A DNA stretch of 64,000 bases from Gilliamella sp. B3022 (GTDB taxonomy: Bacteria > Pseudomonadota > Gammaproteobacteria > Enterobacterales > Orbaceae), in assembly GCF_028751545.1 (NCBI RefSeq), contig NZ_CP071867.1, positions 372,001 to 436,000 on the forward strand, read 5' to 3'. Position numbers and translations under genes: made by a program. Each line of letters begins with the position of its first letter. Position 1 is the first letter of the stretch. The notes beneath the pieces were generated by a model that saw nothing but the letters and a program-made list of their open reading frames with translations, did no database searches and had not been told where the DNA came from. Of the stretch, positions 9,506 to 18,951 are shown piece by piece.

Positions 9506-9821
9506 TAAAAATATTATGGGATTTAGCTTAGTTGAAGTAATGATAGCAAGTTTACTATTTTCAATTGTCATTCTTGGTTTTACAGGTTATCAACAATCAC
9601 TAATTTATCAATACCATTATCTTTCTAATCAGTTACAAGCAGAACAAATAGCGTTTGAACTGCTTGAAAGTTATCCCGAGATTACCAACGATATTATTCC
9701 AAATGATTGGCAATATACGCTAAAAAGTGAACAATATAACATCAGATGCAAAATGATTTTTGTTACTGTGACACCAATGAATTATAAGTCAGTCAATCAA
9801 CAACGGTTATTTTGCCATTAA
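9492..9821 (+). CDS. ppdC: Minor prepilin, PpdC-like
   Basis: Last prepilin gene. It has only GTG starts before the leader (GTG at 9492 or 9498), overlapping the ygdB stop at 9503-9505. The leader ends ...NKNIMG and the mature end is FSLVEVMIASLLFSIVILG, with Glu5. About 100 mature residues with a late Cys pair (RCKM and LFCH). It is followed by the convergent ybfF after 32 bp. No assembly ATPase or peptidase gene is in the window, so the machinery must be encoded elsewhere. Confidence 0.75.
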   Translation: MIVNNKNIMGFSLVEVMIASLLFSIVILGFTGYQQSLIYQYHYLSNQLQAEQIAFELLESYPEITNDIIPNDWQYTLKSEQYNIRCKMIFVTVTPMNYKSVNQQRLFCH

Positions 9822-9853
9822 CTGCCAAAATTTTACCATAAAAAACACAAAAA

Positions 9854-10627
9854 TTATCCGGAACTCAATGAGCAATTCAACCAATCCTGTAAAAGTTGTA
9901 AAACTTCCTGTGTTTTTTCAGCATGCACGTTATGCCCTGCGCCAGAAATAGTTACAATTTCAGCATGGGGAAATTGAGCATAAATAGTATTTTGATATTT
10001 CTCAGCTAAATAAACCGAATTTCCTCCACGAATAAATAATATCGGTTTTAAACATGGCGCATTAGCTGGTATGATTTGCCAGTCGCAAATGTTTGCGTAT
10101 TGATCATTGATGGCATTTAAATTAAATAGCCAATGTTGATTTTTATAAGATTTTAATAAAAAAAGACAAATTGCGTCAGTAATACCCGCTTCTCGCATAA
10201 CTGCCATAATTTGCTTTCTATCGGTAATCTGGTTATTAAGGCAATACATTAAAGATCGTAATATAATCGCGTTAGGTGATCCATTATATTTTACTGGCGC
10301 GATATCAATCACAACTATTTTTTGGATGAGATCAGGGATAACTTGTGATAATTGCATCGCTACTTTTCCCCCCATAGAATGCCCAATCAAAATGATATCT
10401 TTTAATTGAAGTTCGCGACAAAGGTCAGCCACATCTTGCGCCATTGCGGGATAACTTATTTGGTCTGACCAAGGTGATTGGCCATGATTACGCAAATCAA
10501 CTTGTAATGTTAGATATTCAGATACTAGACCGCCAGCCAGCTGATTTAAATTATCTAAGCTACCAAACACGCCATGCAGAAAAACAACAGGTTGCCCTTT
10601 ACCTTGCAATTTATAATTTAATTTCAT
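9854..10627 (-). CDS. ybfF: Alpha/beta-hydrolase esterase YbfF
   Basis: Acyl-ester or acyl-CoA hydrolase of the alpha/beta fold. The oxyanion region HGVFGSLDNL is at residues 19-28, the nucleophile Ser is in IGHSMGGK near 93-100, and the catalytic His is in SGAGHNVHAEK near the C-terminus. The phrase DLRNHGQSPW matches E. coli YbfF. 257 residues, usual length. It is convergent with ppdC. The upstream region is shared with the divergent rnb. The natural substrate is unknown. Confidence 0.9.
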   Translation of the reverse strand: MKLNYKLQGKGQPVVFLHGVFGSLDNLNQLAGGLVSEYLTLQVDLRNHGQSPWSDQISYPAMAQDVADLCRELQLKDIILIGHSMGGKVAMQLSQVIPDLIQKIVVIDIAPVKYNGSPNAIILRSLMYCLNNQITDRKQIMAVMREAGITDAICLFLLKSYKNQHWLFNLNAINDQYANICDWQIIPANAPCLKPILFIRGGNSVYLAEKYQNTIYAQFPHAEIVTISGAGHNVHAEKTQEVLQLLQDWLNCSLSSG

Positions 10628-10764
10628 CTTTCAACTTAGTATTTTATATTTAAATATGAATAATATATGGTTAATGCTAAATTCACCAACAATTAATTCA
10701 ATAACAACAATCTTCATAACTATGATAAAATATTAAAACAGTTTTTAAAAAAGTGTTAAATCGT

Positions 10765-12705
10765 ATGTTTCATAATAATCCGCTACTTGCACAACTTAAG
10801 CAAGAACTTCATCAACAAACACCGCGTATTGAAGGTACTGTCCGAGCCCATGAGAAAGGATTTGGTTTTTTAGACGTCGACAATAAAACCAGTTATTTCA
10901 TTACAGCTAATAAAATGAAAACCGTGTGCAATGGCGATAAAGTATCTGGAACAGTAATTGAAAATGGTGATAAAAAGTTTTTTGAACCTGAATCACTAAT
11001 AGAAAGTCCCTTACAAAGATTTATAGGAAAAATCGGTTTTCAAGAACAAACAATGGTTATTTATCCTGAAAACATGCCTTCAAATTTAGCCATTCGATGT
11101 AAAAATAATAAACAGATTCAAGAGAATCTCAAAGATGAAGATTGGGTAGTCGCCACATTGATTTCTCATCCTCTAGAAGAAGGTAAAAATCATTTTTTAG
11201 CAGAAATTACGCATTTTGTGGCTGAAAATGGTTCAATTTATCTACCTTGGTTAAAAACTTTAGCCCGACATAATTTAGAATCGAATCCCCCACAATCGGA
11301 TACATTAACCATTGATGAAAATGAACTGATTAATCGTCAAGATTTAACCGATATAAACTTTTTTACCATAGATAGTGAATATACAGAAGATATGGATGAT
11401 GCCATTGCCATTTCAAAAGACGAGCAAGGTAATTACCAACTTAAAGTCGCTATTGCCGATCCCACAGCGTATATTTCACAAGACAGTCAATTAGATAAGA
11501 TCGCTAAACAAAGAAGCTTCACAACTTATTTACCTGATTTTAACATTCCAATGCTACCTGAAGAGTTAGCCAATAACCTTTGTTCTTTAAAAGAAAACCA
11601 AAAAAGACCGGCGTTAGTATGCAATATTAATATCGATGTAAACGGTAATATAGATGAAAATAGCATCATTTTTATGACAGCATTTATCGAATCAAAAGCA
11701 AAGCTTTCTTATAATAATGTTTCAGATTTCTTAGAAAATGCTGATGAATTGCTATCTAATAACGCAACATTACCCGAGCAACTGAATTCATTGTTAGATT
11801 TGGCAAAAACAAGAACTATCTGGCGACAAAACAATGCACTTGTTTTCAAAGACAGCAATGATTATCGTTTTGTGCTTGATGAAAATCGTCATGTCAAATC
11901 TATCAATAAAGAATCTCGTCGTATTGCCAGTCAAATTGTTGAGGAAGTAATGATCATTGCCAATCAAGCCTTAACATTGCAATTTATTAATAAAATCGGA
12001 TTTGGTATATTCAATATTCATTCAGGTTTTGACATTAAATTTATTGATCAAATTTTGAAAGTTCTCACCAATCATGGTATTGAGGGATTTAATAAAGAAT
12101 CATTATTGTCTTTCGATGGATACATTAAATTACGACGAATGATCGATAATGATGCGTTTTTATCAGCTCGGCTCCGTAAATGTCAAAGTTCGGCCGATTT
12201 TTCAATTGAACCACAACCTCATTTTGGCTTAGGATTGAATGCTTACGCTACTTGGACATCACCAATACGCAAATATGGGGATATGGTTAATCATCGTTTA
12301 ATTAAAAATTATTTACGTTCACATTCTTTGAATAAACCCGACAACGAGCAGCTAAAGATCATCAATGAAAGACGTAAATTATTACGCTATGCTGAACGAG
12401 ATATCGCTGAAAATCTTTATGTTCAATACTTATCAGATAAAATTGGTGATAACTTTGTTGCGGAGATTGTCGATATCAACCGCGGAGGTGCTCGTCTGCG
12501 TTTAACGGATATTGGTGCATTTGTGTTTTTACCACTCTCAATGATTCATCCAACTCGAGAAGAAGTGGTTTCATTTCCTGATGAGGGCGTCATTAAAATT
12601 AATAATAATATCTGTTATAAACTTGCCGATACCCTTACCGTTAAAATTCACCAAGTTAAAAAAGAGAATCAATCAATAATTGTTAAATTAGTTACCGATA
12701 AATAA
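10765..12705 (+). CDS. rnb: Exoribonuclease II (RNase II)
   Basis: Processive 3'-5' exoribonuclease. I chose the ATG at 10765 (MFHNNPLLAQLKQEL), which matches the E. coli N-terminus; a GTG at 10753 would add four residues. It contains cold-shock domains (about 15-170), the RNB catalytic domain with acidic residues in SEYTEDMDDAIA near 206-217, and a C-terminal S1 domain. About 646 residues, as in E. coli (644). No good Shine-Dalgarno precedes it. Together with rnr the window carries both RNase II-family exonucleases. Confidence 0.95.
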   Translation: MFHNNPLLAQLKQELHQQTPRIEGTVRAHEKGFGFLDVDNKTSYFITANKMKTVCNGDKVSGTVIENGDKKFFEPESLIESPLQRFIGKIGFQEQTMVIYPENMPSNLAIRCKNNKQIQENLKDEDWVVATLISHPLEEGKNHFLAEITHFVAENGSIYLPWLKTLARHNLESNPPQSDTLTIDENELINRQDLTDINFFTIDSEYTEDMDDAIAISKDEQGNYQLKVAIADPTAYISQDSQLDKIAKQRSFTTYLPDFNIPMLPEELANNLCSLKENQKRPALVCNINIDVNGNIDENSIIFMTAFIESKAKLSYNNVSDFLENADELLSNNATLPEQLNSLLDLAKTRTIWRQNNALVFKDSNDYRFVLDENRHVKSINKESRRIASQIVEEVMIIANQALTLQFINKIGFGIFNIHSGFDIKFIDQILKVLTNHGIEGFNKESLLSFDGYIKLRRMIDNDAFLSARLRKCQSSADFSIEPQPHFGLGLNAYATWTSPIRKYGDMVNHRLIKNYLRSHSLNKPDNEQLKIINERRKLLRYAERDIAENLYVQYLSDKIGDNFVAEIVDINRGGARLRLTDIGAFVFLPLSMIHPTREEVVSFPDEGVIKINNNICYKLADTLTVKIHQVKKENQSIIVKLVTDK

Positions 12706-12746
12706 TGGCATAAAAAATTGAATTCACAATAATCTTGTTGATTTTG

Positions 12747-12774
12747 CAACCCCTGATATTACATAGGGGTTGCC
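12747..12774 (+). terminator. Stem-loop downstream of rnb
   Basis: GCAACCCCT pairs with AGGGGTTGC (9 bp, 10-nt loop), GC-rich in an AT-rich gap. It has no T run afterwards, so it is either a weak terminator or a 3'-end stabiliser for rnb mRNA. The remainder of the 190-bp gap to yecH is featureless apart from the AGAGG ribosome-binding site. Confidence 0.45.
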
Positions 12775-12895
12775 TAACTAATAATTGATGATATTTTAAC
12801 GCTCAACCTCTTTTTTTTCTTAATAATATCTGATATCTTTCTTCATCCATTAAAATATTTTTATCAACTAAAATAAACAAGATTCAGAGGGTGCT

Positions 12896-13132
12896 ATGTT
12901 ATCAATTCATGGACATGAAGTCTTACAAATGATGGCTGGTAATAACTATACAGAATCATCTCTTCTTCAAGCCATTGAAACAAAATTTGGGAAAAATGCT
13001 AAATTTCACACTTGCTCTGAAGCTAATATGAATGCAGAACAACTCATCTGCTTTTTAAAGTTAAAGGGTAAATTCAAACCTGCTAATAATTCTGGATTTA
13101 CAGTCAACGAAACAAAAATCTGTCGTCATTAA
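12896..13132 (+). CDS. yecH: YecH-family small metal-binding protein
   Basis: Small cytosolic protein of the YecH (DUF2492) family, 78 residues against 79 in E. coli. The conserved start MLSIHGHEVLQMM, the internal FHTCSEANMNAEQL and the C-terminal KICRH provide His and Cys ligands, consistent with the proposed metal binding. An AGAGG ribosome-binding site sits 7 nt before the ATG. It appears monocistronic. Biochemical function is unknown. Confidence 0.9.
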   Translation: MLSIHGHEVLQMMAGNNYTESSLLQAIETKFGKNAKFHTCSEANMNAEQLICFLKLKGKFKPANNSGFTVNETKICRH

Positions 13133-13286
13133 CTTTGTAAGATATTAGTGACTGTTCATAATGCTTTTTTTTACACATTTGAATTAATCGTATGGTGTAT
13201 TTAATAGAATATGAGTATATAATTTCGCGCAGATATTAGCCTGCCCTAAAATTACAACTCGAAAAATATATTCATGGAATTTATAT

Positions 13287-13952
13287 ATGAAATTAAGTAA
13301 TATTTTTATATGCGCAATTGTTCCTATTTTTATTGCCAGTTGTGCGCATAAATCGGTTACATCCGTTAAAAATGTAGAACCTTCACAGACTGAAACGGAT
13401 CGATTATCTGTATTAATGCAAAAAACAGAATCGAATAACCCATATGTGATTGATGCAAAAGATCAATTACAAAAACTGGTTCAATCAAAAAATTTTAACG
13501 AATACATTTCAAATGAAGGTATCCTAGACTGTGTTAATGACAAGAACCAATCAGCGTGTGTTTTAAATTTTTATCTTCATCAATATTATAAATTAAAATA
13601 TGATTTTCAAGTTAAAAAAATTATTGAAAATAATCAAATAGAGCACAAAATTGAATTAAGCAAAATCAATACTACACAAGCGAATATCAACAACTATTGT
13701 GACCTTTCAGCTGATTTTATTGCAGCTATTTATACAAACAATAATAACAAAACTTCTACTTTTCAGACGTTATTCAAAATGAATAAAGAAGACTTATCAA
13801 TTTTACATACTAAAATTCTCAAGGATAACTATACTCACTTTTTGATTGATGAAAATCCAAGTATTCTTCAAGAAATGAAGGCAGAATTTATGGAAAAGTG
13901 TCTGAATGATCCTAAGAATAACATTATCAATTATCTAAATATTTTCCGTTAA
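13287..13952 (+). CDS. Unrecognised lipoprotein preceding opgGH
   Basis: I do not recognise this 221-residue protein. It has a lipoprotein signal peptide (hydrophobic core 6-17) ending in the lipobox IASC with Cys19; Ala at +2 predicts sorting to the outer membrane. The mature part is Lys/Asn-rich and mostly helical-looking, with four further Cys (in LDCVNDKNQSACV, NNYCDLS and EKCLND) that could form two periplasmic disulphides. The stop is 5 bp before the opgG start, so it is probably co-transcribed with opgG-opgH and may act in osmoregulated periplasmic glucan synthesis. That role is inference from context only. Confidence 0.75.
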   Translation: MKLSNIFICAIVPIFIASCAHKSVTSVKNVEPSQTETDRLSVLMQKTESNNPYVIDAKDQLQKLVQSKNFNEYISNEGILDCVNDKNQSACVLNFYLHQYYKLKYDFQVKKIIENNQIEHKIELSKINTTQANINNYCDLSADFIAAIYTNNNNKTSTFQTLFKMNKEDLSILHTKILKDNYTHFLIDENPSILQEMKAEFMEKCLNDPKNNIINYLNIFR

Positions 13953-13957
13953 CCCGA

Positions 13958-15532
13958 ATGCGAGTTTTTATGTATAATTTATTACCAATCAGTCAGTTTA
14001 GTAAAACAGTAACTTGCAAAATGCTTTGCTTAGTTTCAGCTCTTTTTATTAGTTTTTCTTCATCAGCTTTTTCGTTTAACGATGTTATTACTAAAGCAGA
14101 AAAACTATCAAAGAAAAGTTATGTACAACCATCTAAAAACATACCAAATGAGTTAGCGGCTTTACAATTTGCTGATTATCAGAAAATTCAATTTAATCAT
14201 GAAAAAGCTTATTGGAATGACAAAAAAAATCGTTTTAAATTAGAGTTTTATCATGAAGGGATGTATTTTGACACCCCCGTTCAAATCAATGAAATTGTCA
14301 ATAATCAAGTTAATGAAATTAAATACGACCCAAGTTATTTTGATTTAAGTCAAGCAGGATTAGAAAATCTAGACACAAAAAAACTTGGATTTGCCGGATT
14401 TAAGGTTCATTATCCAATAAACAATCCAACTAAAACCGATGATGAAATTTTTACAGCGCTTGGAGGCAGTTATTTCCGAGCAGTAGGAAAAGGTCAACGA
14501 TATGGATTGTCCGCTCGAGGATTAGCCATTGATACCGGAGAGATGACTGGTGAAGAGTTCCCTCGTTTTAAGGAGTTTTGGCTCGTAAGACCATTGCCTA
14601 AACAAAAACATTTAGTCATTTATGCTTTACTTGACTCACCTCGCGTAACAGGCGCTTATAAGCTCATTTTAGTACCAAGTATAGATACAACAATAACGGT
14701 TGAAGCTAAAATATTTTTCCGCGATTCGGTAAAAAAACTCGGTATCGCCCCTTTGACAAGTATGTATTTATTTGGTCCAAATCAGCCATCTCCTTTATTA
14801 AATTATCGACCAGCAATGCACGACTCTAATGGGTTATCTATTTTATCTAACAGTGGTGAGTGGATATGGCGACCATTAAATAATCCAAAACGCTTATCTT
14901 TTTCATCATATAGTTTTGATGCTCCTAAAGGTTTTGGATTGATTCAACGAGATAACGGATTTGAGGATTACCAAGATCTTGATGATCATTATGAACTGCG
15001 CCCTAGCGTGTGGACAGAAATTTTAGGCAATTGGCAAAAAGGTCGTGTTGAATTGGTTGAAATTCCAACTGCTGATGAAACAAATGACAATATCGTTTCT
15101 TTCTGGGTACCTGAAAAACATTACAAAGCCGGTGATAGTCTTGATATTAAGTATCGATTGCATTATTCATTAAATGAAAAGCAACGTTATCCAGATAATG
15201 TAGCTAGAGCAATTAGCACTCGATTATCATTAGGTGATATAAAGCAGGCAAATTTAATCCGTAAACTTGATGGTTCAAACGCTTATGTTATTGACTTTGC
15301 CGGTCCTAAATTATCAGAACAAGAACCGGTCAGAGCAATATCAAGCATTAATAACGGATCGATTGTGAGTTCTGAGGTACAATATAATTCAGTCACAAAA
15401 GGCTGGAGAGTTCTTATACGGTTCAATGTTCAAGACAATAAAAAACCAACGGATATTCGTGTTCAATTAGCTTCAGAGAAAACGAATGAGATTTTATCTG
15501 AGACATGGAGTGGTCAATATCCAGGGCAATAA
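13958..15532 (+). CDS. opgG: Periplasmic glucan biosynthesis protein OpgG (MdoG)
   Basis: Periplasmic protein needed for the beta-1,6 branching and release of osmoregulated periplasmic glucans. The N-terminal signal peptide has a hydrophobic stretch around residues 22-42 ending ...SSSAFS; the ATG at 13970 is an alternative start. The mature protein carries the MdoG fold with family phrases such as FRAVGKGQRYGLSARGLAID. 524 residues against 511 in E. coli. It sits between the lipoprotein gene (5 bp) and opgH (18 bp). Confidence 0.95.
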   Translation: MRVFMYNLLPISQFSKTVTCKMLCLVSALFISFSSSAFSFNDVITKAEKLSKKSYVQPSKNIPNELAALQFADYQKIQFNHEKAYWNDKKNRFKLEFYHEGMYFDTPVQINEIVNNQVNEIKYDPSYFDLSQAGLENLDTKKLGFAGFKVHYPINNPTKTDDEIFTALGGSYFRAVGKGQRYGLSARGLAIDTGEMTGEEFPRFKEFWLVRPLPKQKHLVIYALLDSPRVTGAYKLILVPSIDTTITVEAKIFFRDSVKKLGIAPLTSMYLFGPNQPSPLLNYRPAMHDSNGLSILSNSGEWIWRPLNNPKRLSFSSYSFDAPKGFGLIQRDNGFEDYQDLDDHYELRPSVWTEILGNWQKGRVELVEIPTADETNDNIVSFWVPEKHYKAGDSLDIKYRLHYSLNEKQRYPDNVARAISTRLSLGDIKQANLIRKLDGSNAYVIDFAGPKLSEQEPVRAISSINNGSIVSSEVQYNSVTKGWRVLIRFNVQDNKKPTDIRVQLASEKTNEILSETWSGQYPGQ

Positions 15533-15550
15533 CGATAATAAGATAACATA

Positions 15551-17908
15551 ATGAAAAAAGATTACTTTGCTACACTTTCTGGCGCTGATGATTGGCGTCA
15601 GAAATTAAAAAACAATGAAATTGCACCAAATGATACTGAATTTCTGAAATATCGCCTAAATCAAATTGGCGATACATCAAATTACATTGATGAAAGAAAT
15701 CAGCAACCCAGTTACCCTAAAGTTGAACGAGTTTCGATTCAACCACAAACATGGAATAAACGCTATAAAGCTAATTTCAAAGATAAAGTTAATCTCATTG
15801 CGGTTATCCGTCGCTTAATAATGTTTGCACTAATTGTGATTCAAACCTATTTCGGAACGACTTATCTATCGACATTATTGCCTTATCAAAGTTGGGAAAA
15901 AATCAATTTTATGGCTAATTGGGTAAATAATCCTAAATTAGCCATATATAGCATCATTCCATATATTATACAAGGGTTTATTATTTTTCTGTTTGCTATT
16001 TTGTTTGCCTGGATTTCAATAGGCTTTTGGACCAGTATTATGGGACTGATTTTAGCTGTAATAAAAAAAGACCGTTATACTATTGAGATCCCAAAAGATG
16101 CAACGAAACACATTGATGCGAAACATCGTACAGCATTAGTTATGCCAATTTGTAATGAAGATGTAGCACGAGTTTTTGCGGGATTACAAGCAACCTATCA
16201 ATCTTTAGTTGAAACCGAGCATGCTGATTACTGTGATTTTTATATTTTAAGCGATACGAATGATCCCGATCTTTATGTAAATGAATTAAAAGCATGGTCA
16301 GATTTTAATGCTCAAAAGGAGAATAACGGATGTAATATTTTTTACCGACATCGTAAACGTCGAGTAAAACGTAAAAGTGGTAATATCGATGACTTCTGTC
16401 GACGCTGGGGACATTTATATGAATATATGTTGATACTTGACGCTGACAGCATCATGACGGGTGATTGTATTTTAAAGATGATTGCCATGATGGAAATGAC
16501 ACCTAAAGCGGGCATATTACAGTCACCGCCGAAATCAGTTAGAATGAAGACACTGTATGGTCGAATCCAACAATTTGCCAATCAGATTTACAGTGATATC
16601 TTTTGTGCTGGTACTCACTTTTGGCAACTCAGCGAAGCTCAGTATTGGGGACACAATGCCATGATTCGCTTAAAACCTTTTATTGAACACTGTATTTTAT
16701 CCCCACTTCAAGAACGTAAAGGACCAATTCACATTTTGTCTCATGACCTTGTTGAAGCTACATTGATGAGACGCGCTGGCTATGGAGTTTGGATCGCCTA
16801 TAATATGAATGGAAGTTACGAAGAACTACCAGGCAATATGATAGAAGATCTTAAACGAGATAACCGTTGGTGTATGGGTAACTTAATTAATTTAAAATTG
16901 CTTTTTAAAAGTGGGATCACTTTAACTCATAGAGTAATGTTTTTAACTAGTGGGATGGCTTATATTTCATCTTTATTGTGGTTAATATTTTTATTCTTTT
17001 CAACGCTTCTTCTATTAGTTTTTAACTTATCCGATCAACAATATTTTTTCCAACCTAATCAATTTTATCCGACATGGCCAAGATGGGATGAAAATTTAGC
17101 ATTACAATTGTTATCTACAACGATGGTATTATTATTTGCACCAAAATTCTTTAGTTATGGCATTATCATCGCTCGCACAGGAGCTAAAGATGTGGGTGGC
17201 ATTTTTAAACTTACCCTATCGATATTTATCGAAATGTTATGGTCGATGATATTAGCCCCAATACGTATGATATTCCACAGTAAATTTGTGGTTAAAGCAT
17301 GGTTAGGCAGCAAAATTCAATGGAAGTCACCTTCAAGAAACGACGATGCCCTAACATGGGGAGAGTCTTTTTATTTTTGTTGGCCTCTTTCTTTATTAGG
17401 CATTGTTTGGCTTGGTGTGATTATTTGGTTAAATCCTCAGTTTACTTATTGGTATATCGCTATTCTAATTCCACTGACTATTTCGCCTTTAGTGATCAGA
17501 GTTTCAGGATTATCAAGTATTGGAATAAAAGCCCAAAAACTCGGTCTATTTTTAACTCCAGAAGAAACTCATCCTACGAAAGTCGTAACCAATACGGGAA
17601 AATGTCTAGTTAAAACAGAAGCGAATATTGTTGAACACGGTTTTATCATGGCTTTAGTTGATCCCATTTACAATGCTTTAGCTTGCGCATTGTCTACTTC
17701 TCGTCATTTACCAAACATAAAAATTGAGCAAAGACGTCTTGAGATAATTGAGCAACTCAAACAAGTTGATTTAGAAAAAATCAATAAAGAACAACAATTA
17801 ACAATTTTAGAAGACCCAATAATTCTTTCTGAATTACATCAGCATATTTGGCAACAGCAAGAAAAGTACGACAATTTATTCACTTTATGGCAAAATGAAC
17901 GTCAATAA
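15551..17908 (+). CDS. opgH: Glucan glucosyltransferase OpgH (MdoH)
   Basis: Inner-membrane GT2 enzyme that polymerises UDP-glucose into the beta-1,2 glucan backbone and moves it across the membrane. TM helices lie at about 84-105 and 130-160; the cytosolic GT2 domain holds the DxD-type motif LDADSIM and the RDNRW (QxxRW-type) motif; further TM helices follow to about residue 660. 785 residues, shorter than E. coli (847): the region before the first helix is about 83 residues rather than about 138. In E. coli that N-terminus contacts FtsZ. Confidence 0.95.
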   Translation: MKKDYFATLSGADDWRQKLKNNEIAPNDTEFLKYRLNQIGDTSNYIDERNQQPSYPKVERVSIQPQTWNKRYKANFKDKVNLIAVIRRLIMFALIVIQTYFGTTYLSTLLPYQSWEKINFMANWVNNPKLAIYSIIPYIIQGFIIFLFAILFAWISIGFWTSIMGLILAVIKKDRYTIEIPKDATKHIDAKHRTALVMPICNEDVARVFAGLQATYQSLVETEHADYCDFYILSDTNDPDLYVNELKAWSDFNAQKENNGCNIFYRHRKRRVKRKSGNIDDFCRRWGHLYEYMLILDADSIMTGDCILKMIAMMEMTPKAGILQSPPKSVRMKTLYGRIQQFANQIYSDIFCAGTHFWQLSEAQYWGHNAMIRLKPFIEHCILSPLQERKGPIHILSHDLVEATLMRRAGYGVWIAYNMNGSYEELPGNMIEDLKRDNRWCMGNLINLKLLFKSGITLTHRVMFLTSGMAYISSLLWLIFLFFSTLLLLVFNLSDQQYFFQPNQFYPTWPRWDENLALQLLSTTMVLLFAPKFFSYGIIIARTGAKDVGGIFKLTLSIFIEMLWSMILAPIRMIFHSKFVVKAWLGSKIQWKSPSRNDDALTWGESFYFCWPLSLLGIVWLGVIIWLNPQFTYWYIAILIPLTISPLVIRVSGLSSIGIKAQKLGLFLTPEETHPTKVVTNTGKCLVKTEANIVEHGFIMALVDPIYNALACALSTSRHLPNIKIEQRRLEIIEQLKQVDLEKINKEQQLTILEDPIILSELHQHIWQQQEKYDNLFTLWQNERQ

Positions 17909-17910
17909 TA

Positions 17911-17940
17911 AAAAATAGGGCTTAAGCCCTATTTTTCTTT
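17911..17940 (+). terminator. Rho-independent terminator of the opg operon
   Basis: A 26-bp perfect palindrome centred on AGGGCTTAAGCCCT, flanked by A5 and T5, immediately follows the opgH stop. The A and T runs on both sides let it work in both directions. Confidence 0.9.
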
Positions 17941-17974
17941 TTCAGTAATTTATCAAAATCCATGGATATTTTTT

Positions 17975-18949
17975 ATGACTTGGCAACCTTCCGCATCTAT
18001 CAATAATCTACTTAAGCGCGCAAAAATTATTTCACAAATACGACAATTTTTTACCGATCGATGCATATTGGAAGTCGAAACGCCAACTTTAAGCCAATAT
18101 GCTGTTACTGATGTGCATTTAAGTTCTTTCTCTACTACTTTTTTTAGACCCGGTGAATTCGATCAACAACTTGGGCGAAAGATGTCATTAATTACTAGCC
18201 CTGAATATCACATGAAGCGTTTATTAGCTGCGGGCAGTGGTCCAATCTATCAGATATGCAAATGTTTTCGCAATCATGAAGAGATCAGCGATTTTCATAA
18301 TCCTGAATTTACTATGCTCGAATGGTATCGAATTCAGTTTGATATGATGCAAATGATCAATGAAGTTGATGATCTATTACAAACAATTTTGGATTGTGAA
18401 CCAGCGGAACGTATCTCTTATCAAAAAGCGTTTCAACGTCATCTTAATATTGATCCCTTAGAGGCTGATTATGCAACATTAGTGAACACTATTAATCAGT
18501 TAAATATTGGAATTAAAACAGAAGAGTTCGATAAAGATGGTTTATTGCAATGTTTATTTACTTTTGGTGTAGAGCCACATATTGGTCATGATAAACCGAT
18601 TGCCGTGTATAACTTCCCTGCTTCACAAGCAGCATTAGCTGCAATTAACAGCGAAGATCATCGTGTTGCTGGTCGCTTTGAATTTTATTACAAAGGTGTA
18701 GAGCTTGCGAATGGTTTTAAAGAATTAACAAATCCACAAGAACAAAGGCTGCGTTTTGAACAAAACAATCAAGATAGGCTCAATCTTAATCTACCTCAAC
18801 AAGAGATCGATATTGAGCTATTAGCTGCAATGGAAAATGGTCTACCTGACTGTGCCGGAGTGGCAGTAGGTTTAGATCGTTTGATCATGTTAGCGCTTGA
18901 TTCAATGAAACTTGATGATGTAATTTCATTTACCTTTGAAAGGGCCTAG
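17975..18949 (+). CDS. epmA: EF-P beta-lysylation ligase EpmA (PoxA/GenX)
   Basis: Class II lysyl-tRNA-synthetase paralogue that attaches (R)-beta-lysine to elongation factor P. It lacks the anticodon-binding domain, starting directly with [17 protein letters not shown]. Motif 2 (CFRNHEE, about 100-106) and motif 3 ([14 protein letters not shown] near the C-terminus) are clear. 324 residues against 325 in E. coli. It is followed by rmuC after 2 bp, so the two are coupled. No epmB or efp gene is in the window. Confidence 0.95.
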   Translation: MTWQPSASINNLLKRAKIISQIRQFFTDRCILEVETPTLSQYAVTDVHLSSFSTTFFRPGEFDQQLGRKMSLITSPEYHMKRLLAAGSGPIYQICKCFRNHEEISDFHNPEFTMLEWYRIQFDMMQMINEVDDLLQTILDCEPAERISYQKAFQRHLNIDPLEADYATLVNTINQLNIGIKTEEFDKDGLLQCLFTFGVEPHIGHDKPIAVYNFPASQAALAAINSEDHRVAGRFEFYYKGVELANGFKELTNPQEQRLRFEQNNQDRLNLNLPQQEIDIELLAAMENGLPDCAGVAVGLDRLIMLALDSMKLDDVISFTFERA

Positions 18950-18951
18950 CG

